Program-made: the position numbers and the translations under genes
Notes under the pieces: model-generated
Told to the model about the DNA's origin: nothing
The model's database searches: none
Seen by the model: the letters and a program-made list of their open reading frames with translations, nothing else
Assembly: GCA_050433985.1 (NCBI GenBank)
Contig: JBNPWE010000002.1
Coordinates: 62,001-126,000, forward strand
Reading direction: 5' to 3'
Length of the DNA stretch: 64,000 nucleotides
Origin: JACIYW01 sp014359745
GTDB taxonomy: Bacteria > Pseudomonadota > Alphaproteobacteria > Rhodobacterales > Rhodobacteraceae
Part shown: positions 59,583-64,000 of the stretch, one piece after another
How positions within the stretch are numbered: the first letter of the stretch is position 1
Layout: each line of letters begins with the position of its first letter

Positions 59583-62500
59583 ATGGCGGATGCGTGCTGG
59601 GATTTCTGGGTGGATCGGGGCGGCACCTTTACCGATGTGATCGGGCGGGCGCCGGATGGCGGGATGCACGCGCTCAAGCTCTTGTCGGAGAATCCCGGCG
59701 TTTACGAGGATGCCGCGATCGAAGGTATTCGCAGGTTGCTGGGCGGCACGATTGACGCCGCGCGGATCGGTCTGGTGCGGATGGGCACCACGGTGGCCAC
59801 CAATGCGCTTCTGGAACGCAAGGGCGATGCCACGCTTTTGCTGATCACCAGGGGCTTTGCTGATGCGTTGCGCATCGCCTATCAGGCGCGGCCCGATATT
59901 TTCGCCAAGGAAATCATCCTGCCCGAACAGCTTTACAGCCGCGTGATCGAGGTGCCCGAACGCATCCGCGCCGATGGGTCGGTCGAGGCGGGGCTGGATA
60001 TGGCGGCGCTTTCAGGCCCGCTGGAACAGGCGCGCGCGGCGGGGATCGATGCGGTGGCGATCGTACTCATGCATGCGTGGAAAAACCCCGCGCATGAACT
60101 GGCGCTGGCTGAAATGGTCAGGGACGCGGGATTTGGGCAGGTCTCGGTCAGCCATCAGGTCTCGCCGCTGATCAAGCTGGTGGGGCGCGGCGACACCACG
60201 GTGGTGGATGCCTATCTGTCGCCGATCCTGCGCCGCTATGTCAGCCGCGTTGCCGCCGCACTGGGCGCCACGCCGCCGGGGCAGCCGGGGCCGACGCTGC
60301 AATTCATGATGTCATCGGGCGGGTTGACCGCCGCCGAACGGTTTCAGGGCAAGGATGCGGTCCTGTCTGGCCCGGCGGGCGGCGTTGTTGGCATGGCGCA
60401 GACGGCGGCGCTGGCCGGGTTTGACCGGGTGATCGGGTTTGACATGGGCGGCACCTCTACCGATGTTGCGCATTTCGCGGGCGATTATGAACGCGCCTTC
60501 GACACCGAGGTCGCGGGCGTGCGCATCCGCGCGCCGATGATGCGGGTGCACACCGTGGCGGCGGGCGGCGGATCGGTGCTGCATGCCGAGGCCGGGCGCT
60601 TTCGCGTCGGCCCCGACAGCGCCGGCGCCGATCCCGGCCCCGTCTGCTACAAACGCGGCGGGCCGCTGACGGTGACCGATGCGAATGTGATGCTGGGCAA
60701 ACTGACGCCGGATTTCTTTCCCCCGATCTTTGGCCCCGGTCAGGACGAACCGCTTGACCGGGCGGTGGTGGCCGAACGCTTTGCCAGGGTCGCCGCCAGC
60801 CATGGCGAGGGCAAATCGCCCGAAGAGGTGGCCGAGGGGTTCATCCGCATCGCCGTGGAAAACATGGCCAACGCGATCAAGAAGATATCGGTGCAGCGGG
60901 GGTATGACGTCACGCGCTACCTGCTCAATTCCTTTGGCGGGGCAGGGGGGCAGCATGCCTGCCTTGTGGCCGATGCGCTGGGGATGGAACAGGTGCTGAT
61001 CCATCCGATGTCGGGGCTGTTGTCGGCCTACGGTATCGGGCTCGCGGCGGTTGCCACCTCGCAACAGCAGATGGTGGTGAAACCGCTGGGCGACGACAGC
61101 GCGCCCGAGGTGGCGCGGGTGATCGCGGCGTTGAATGATCAGGTCATGGCGGAAATGCGCAAACAGGGCGTGGATCAGGCCAGGCTGTGCCCGCGTCTGC
61201 ACCTGCGTTATGAGGGAACCGATACGACGCTGCCGGTGGCCCATGCCGCCCCCGATCAGGCCCGTGCGGAATTCGAGGCGGCGCATCTGGCGCAATTCGG
61301 TTTCATCACCCCCGAAAAGCGCATCATCATAGAAACGGCCGAGGTCGAGGCGACCGAGGCCGATAATGCCGCCCCACCCGAGGCCGCGCAGCCGCTGTCG
61401 GGCCCCGATGTGCATAGCGACCCGCGCACGCCGATATTCAGTGGCGGCGCGTGGCACGATGCGCCGGTTTATCGGCGCGCGGCGCTGGCGCCGGGCAACC
61501 GCATCCCCGGCCCCGCGCTGATCATCGAACCCAATCAGACCATCGTGGTTGAGCCGGGCTGGACCGCAGCCATCACCGCGCTTGATCATGTGCTGCTGCA
61601 CCGCCATGAACGGCAGGCGCGCGCGCAGGCGATCGGCACCACGCGGGCCGATCCGATCCTGCTCGAGGTGTTCAACAACCTCTTCATGTCGATCGCCGAA
61701 CAGATGGGCGTCACCTTGCAAAACACCGCCCAATCGGTGAACATAAAGGAACGGCTGGATTTTTCCTGTGCGGTGTTCGATGCGACCGGCGCGCTGGTGG
61801 CCAATGCCCCGCATATGCCGGTGCATCTGGGGTCGATGGACCGGTCGGTTGAAACCATCATCCGCCTGAACCGGGGCGCGGTGCATCCCGGCGATGTGTT
61901 CGCGCTGAACGCGCCCTATAATGGCGGCACGCACCTGCCCGATATCACCGTGGTCACGCCGGTTTTCGATGCGGCGGGCGAAACCATCCTCTTCTGGGTC
62001 GCATCGCGCGGCCACCATGCTGATGTGGGCGGCACCGCGCCCGGATCGATGACACCGCTTGCCACCACGGTGGATGAAGAAGGCGTGCTGATCGACAATT
62101 TCCGCCTTGTCGATCGGGGCACCTTTCAGGAGGCGGCGCTGATCGACCTGCTGACCAACCACCCCTGGCCTTGCCGCAATGTCGCGGCCAATGTCGCCGA
62201 CCTCAAGGCCCAGATCGCCGCCAATGCGCGCGGCATCAGTGAGTTGCGCAAGATGGTGGCGAATTTCGGTCTCGACGTCGTACAGGCCTATATGGCCCAT
62301 GTGCAGGACAATGCCGCCGAGGCGGTGGCGCGCCTGCTGGAACGGCTTCCCGACGGGGAATACACCTATCCCACCGACACCGGACAGGTGATCAGGGTCA
62401 GGATCACGGTTGACCGCGCGGCGCGGCAGGCGGTGGTGGATTTCACCGGCACCTCGCCTACTGCGGCCAACAATTTCAACGCCCCCGAACCGGTGACGCG

Positions 62501-63191
62501 CGCGGCCGTGCTTTACTGCTTTCGGGTGATGGTCGAATCGCCCATTCCGATGAACGCGGGCTGCCTGCGCCCGATCCGCATCATCGTGCCCGAAGGCTCG
62601 ATGCTTGCGCCGCGCTATCCGGCGGCGGTGGTGGCGGGCAATGTCGAAACCTCGCAACATGTCACCAACGCGATCTTTGGCGCGATGGGGGCAATCGCGA
62701 ATTCACAGGGCACCATGAACAACCTGACCTTTGGCAATGCCGAATTCCAGTATTATGAAACCATCTGTTCGGGATCGCCCGCCGGGCGGTTCAACGATGG
62801 CACCGGCTTTGCGGGCACCTCGGGCGTGCATGTTCACATGACCAATTCGCGCCTGACCGACCCCGAGATACTGGAACTGCGCTTTCCCGTCCTGCTGGAA
62901 AATTTCGCGCTGCGCCCCGGTTCGGGCGGAAAGGGCGCGTTTGACGCGGGCGACGGCACCACCCGCACCATCCGTTTCCTGCAAGACATGGATTGCGCCA
63001 TCCTCGCCTCGCACCGGGGCCGCCCGCCGCAGGGCCTGACGGGCGGCGGCCATGGCGAGGTTGGCCGCACCGAAGTGCGCCGCCTTGACGGCACCACCCA
63101 AACCCTTGCCGCCTGCGCCCAGACCGCCATCGCCGCGGGCGAGGCCGTCACCGTGATCACCCCCACCGCCGGCGGTTTTGGCAAGGCCTGA
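59583..63191 (+). CDS. 5-oxoprolinase (fused hydantoinase A/B type)
   Basis: A 1202-residue ATP-dependent amidohydrolase that opens 5-oxo-L-proline to glutamate, or a related cyclic amide. The N-terminal HyuA half starts FWVDRGGTFTDVIGRAPDG (about 7-25), with an actin-like nucleotide site in FDMGGTSTDVAHFAGDYE near 283-300 and LNSFGGAGGQHACLVADALG. The HyuB half begins near residue 680 (DPILLEVFNNLFMSIAEQMG; NAPYNGGTHLPDI; SRGHHADVGGTAPGS). Fused A+B on one chain is the eukaryote-like OPLAH form; separate HyuA/HyuB chains are the alternative form. It is divergent from the TRAP operon. Confidence 0.92.
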   Translation: MADACWDFWVDRGGTFTDVIGRAPDGGMHALKLLSENPGVYEDAAIEGIRRLLGGTIDAARIGLVRMGTTVATNALLERKGDATLLLITRGFADALRIAYQARPDIFAKEIILPEQLYSRVIEVPERIRADGSVEAGLDMAALSGPLEQARAAGIDAVAIVLMHAWKNPAHELALAEMVRDAGFGQVSVSHQVSPLIKLVGRGDTTVVDAYLSPILRRYVSRVAAALGATPPGQPGPTLQFMMSSGGLTAAERFQGKDAVLSGPAGGVVGMAQTAALAGFDRVIGFDMGGTSTDVAHFAGDYERAFDTEVAGVRIRAPMMRVHTVAAGGGSVLHAEAGRFRVGPDSAGADPGPVCYKRGGPLTVTDANVMLGKLTPDFFPPIFGPGQDEPLDRAVVAERFARVAASHGEGKSPEEVAEGFIRIAVENMANAIKKISVQRGYDVTRYLLNSFGGAGGQHACLVADALGMEQVLIHPMSGLLSAYGIGLAAVATSQQQMVVKPLGDDSAPEVARVIAALNDQVMAEMRKQGVDQARLCPRLHLRYEGTDTTLPVAHAAPDQARAEFEAAHLAQFGFITPEKRIIIETAEVEATEADNAAPPEAAQPLSGPDVHSDPRTPIFSGGAWHDAPVYRRAALAPGNRIPGPALIIEPNQTIVVEPGWTAAITALDHVLLHRHERQARAQAIGTTRADPILLEVFNNLFMSIAEQMGVTLQNTAQSVNIKERLDFSCAVFDATGALVANAPHMPVHLGSMDRSVETIIRLNRGAVHPGDVFALNAPYNGGTHLPDITVVTPVFDAAGETILFWVASRGHHADVGGTAPGSMTPLATTVDEEGVLIDNFRLVDRGTFQEAALIDLLTNHPWPCRNVAANVADLKAQIAANARGISELRKMVANFGLDVVQAYMAHVQDNAAEAVARLLERLPDGEYTYPTDTGQVIRVRITVDRAARQAVVDFTGTSPTAANNFNAPEPVTRAAVLYCFRVMVESPIPMNAGCLRPIRIIVPEGSMLAPRYPAAVVAGNVETSQHVTNAIFGAMGAIANSQGTMNNLTFGNAEFQYYETICSGSPAGRFNDGTGFAGTSGVHVHMTNSRLTDPEILELRFPVLLENFALRPGSGGKGAFDAGDGTTRTIRFLQDMDCAILASHRGRPPQGLTGGGHGEVGRTEVRRLDGTTQTLAACAQTAIAAGEAVTVITPTAGGFGKA

Positions 63192-63199
63192 TCCTTGCC

Positions 63200-63235
63200 C
63201 ATCCTCTCGACAAAAATACTCCCGCCGGAGGCACC
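63200..63235 (-). repeat. Dispersed intergenic repeat, copy I
   Basis: On the minus strand GGTGCCTCCGGCGGGAGTAT then TTTTGTCGAGAGGATG, 9 bp after the 5-oxoprolinase stop and just before the exporter gene. Same subtype as copies E and F. Confidence 0.85.
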
Positions 63236-63265
63236 CGGCCCCTCCACCCGCACCACCCGGATCTC

Positions 63266-63877
63266 ATGCCCGTCTTCGCGCCTGCCTTCGCCCCCGCGTT
63301 CTTCTTCAGCCTGTCGCTGATTGCCGCGATCGGCGCGCAGAACGCCTTTGTGCTGCGTCAGGGCCTGCGGCGCGAACATGTGCTGGTGGTGGTGCTGATC
63401 TGTGCCGGGTCGGATGCGGTGCTGATCGGGGCCGGGGTGGCGGGGTTTGGCACGCTTGCCGGTGCCGCACCATGGCTGTCGAACGCCATGCGCTATGCGG
63501 GTGCGGCGTTTCTGGTCGCTTATGGCGCGCGCGCGTTTCTCGCCGCGTGGCGGGGCGGCGCGGTTCTGGCGGCGGGGGCGGGTGGCGCATCGCGGATCGG
63601 CACGGTGATTGCGACCTGCCTGGCGCTGACCTGGCTGAACCCGCATGTCTATCTGGATACGGTGGTGTTGATGGGCGCGGTTTCGGCGCGTTATCCGGGG
63701 CAGGGTGCGGTGTTCTGGCTGGGGGCGACTGCCGCCTCGTTCACGTTCTTTTTCTGCTTGGGTTTCGGGGCACGGCTGCTCGCGCCGGTCTTTGCGCGAC
63801 CGGTGGCGTGGCGCTGGCTTGATGCGGGGGTGGGGGTGGTGATGTGGGCGATCGCGGCCCTGCTTTTGCGTGGGTAG
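63266..63877 (+). CDS. LysE/ArgO-family amino acid exporter
   Basis: A 203-residue membrane protein with about six helices (FFFSLSLIAAIGAQNAFVLR at about 12-31; VVVLICAGSDAVLIGAGVAG; AGAAFLVAYGARAFLAAW; VIATCLALTWLNPHVYLDT; FTFFFCLGFGARLLAPVF; VGVVMWAIAALLL). IGAQNAFVLRQGL and LTWLNPHVYLDTVVL are the ArgO/LysE signatures, typical of basic amino acid export. It ends 17 bp before the convergent aroQ stop. Confidence 0.92.
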   Translation: MPVFAPAFAPAFFFSLSLIAAIGAQNAFVLRQGLRREHVLVVVLICAGSDAVLIGAGVAGFGTLAGAAPWLSNAMRYAGAAFLVAYGARAFLAAWRGGAVLAAGAGGASRIGTVIATCLALTWLNPHVYLDTVVLMGAVSARYPGQGAVFWLGATAASFTFFFCLGFGARLLAPVFARPVAWRWLDAGVGVVMWAIAALLLRG

Positions 63878-63894
63878 CGCCGTGTTGCGCCCGA

Positions 63895-64000
63895 TCAGCC
63901 CCGCACCAGCAGCGTGGCCATGCGGCGCAGCGCCAGCGCATAACCTTCCACACCAAGCCCCGCGATCACCCCGTCGGCGCGCAGGCTGACATAGGAATGA
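63895..64000 (-). CDS. aroQ: 3-dehydroquinate dehydratase type II, C-terminal part (cut by window end)
   Basis: The last 34 codons or so of a minus-strand gene ending TGA at 63897-63895. They read HSYVSLRADGVIAGLGVEGY then ALALRRMATLLVRG. The HSYVS...GVIAGLG-x-x-GY pattern is the C-terminus of type II dehydroquinase (shikimate pathway). The start lies beyond the window. Confidence 0.85.
   Translation of the reverse strand, partial: HSYVSLRADGVIAGLGVEGYALALRRMATLLVRG

Noticed and set aside
60312..62660. 782-codon minus-strand frame opposite the 5-oxoprolinase gene
   Set aside because: Antisense shadow with His/Arg-rich composition and no domains.

Overview
The window is GC-rich chromosomal DNA of an alphaproteobacterium, most likely a member of the Rhodobacterales (Rhodobacteraceae/Paracoccaceae). 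This rests on gene order (tuf, tRNA-Trp, secE, nusG, rplKAJL, rpoBC), on the overall character of the proteins (DUF1178, DUF1467, CimA, TRAP transporters, a paa cluster), and on a dispersed intergenic repeat built around GGAGTATTT that I associate with this order. No phage, plasmid, rRNA or CRISPR locus was seen.

Layout. 1-999 is the 3' end of parC. 1000-1440 holds a dispersed repeat, a frameshifted cytochrome P450 remnant on the minus strand, and the tuf promoter region. 1441-15376 is the translation/transcription block: tuf, tRNA-Trp, secE, nusG, rplK, rplA, rplJ, rplL, rpoB and rpoC, ending in a strong intrinsic terminator that carries a small tandem duplication. Two head-to-head REP-like doublets sit inside this essential operon, between rplA and rplJ and between rpoB and rpoC. 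15860-23697 is a phenylacetate degradation operon: a beta-ketothiolase, paaABCDE, an extra PaaA-like ferritin-fold protein, and paaZ. A TetR-type regulator lies at its end on the other strand.

24553-26407 is an insertion-sequence graveyard: an ISAs1-type transposase tail, a wrecked IS5-family element carrying a 102-bp perfect-inverted-repeat insertion, an unidentified broken gene, and an IS3-type orfA start. 26527-43629 is ordinary core and metabolic genome: penicillin-acylase-type Ntn hydrolase, 3-hydroxyisobutyrate-dehydrogenase-like enzyme, cyclopropane fatty acid synthase, aspS, a receiver-domain protein, methylmalonyl-CoA epimerase, EI24 membrane protein, nitroreductase, lytic transglycosylase, MTA phosphorylase, ptsP, lysC, a DUF1178 protein and serS. 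43839-55095 carries carB, a YiiX-like hydrolase, a GT25 glycosyltransferase, an AI-2E family permease, cysS, cimA and a squalene/phytoene-synthase-like protein. 55103-63191 is a divergent transport/catabolism locus: a TRAP transporter operon (dctP, dctQ, dctM) that also includes a MarR-type regulator and a BASS-type permease, facing a fused 5-oxoprolinase. The window ends with an ArgO/LysE exporter and the 3' end of aroQ.

How parts work together. The paa genes encode the multicomponent oxygenase that epoxidises phenylacetyl-CoA (A, B, C, D, E), the ring-opening PaaZ, and a thiolase for the last steps; the ligase and the middle beta-oxidation enzymes are not in the window. The TRAP operon and 5-oxoprolinase share a control region and probably form an uptake-and-hydrolysis unit for 5-oxoproline or a related cyclic amide. 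The most unusual signals are non-coding: the dispersed GGAGTATTT repeat family (eleven copies at nine loci, two of them folded into long hairpins) and the REP-like doublets in the rpl-rpo operon. No gene set in the window looks like a new defence or secretion system.
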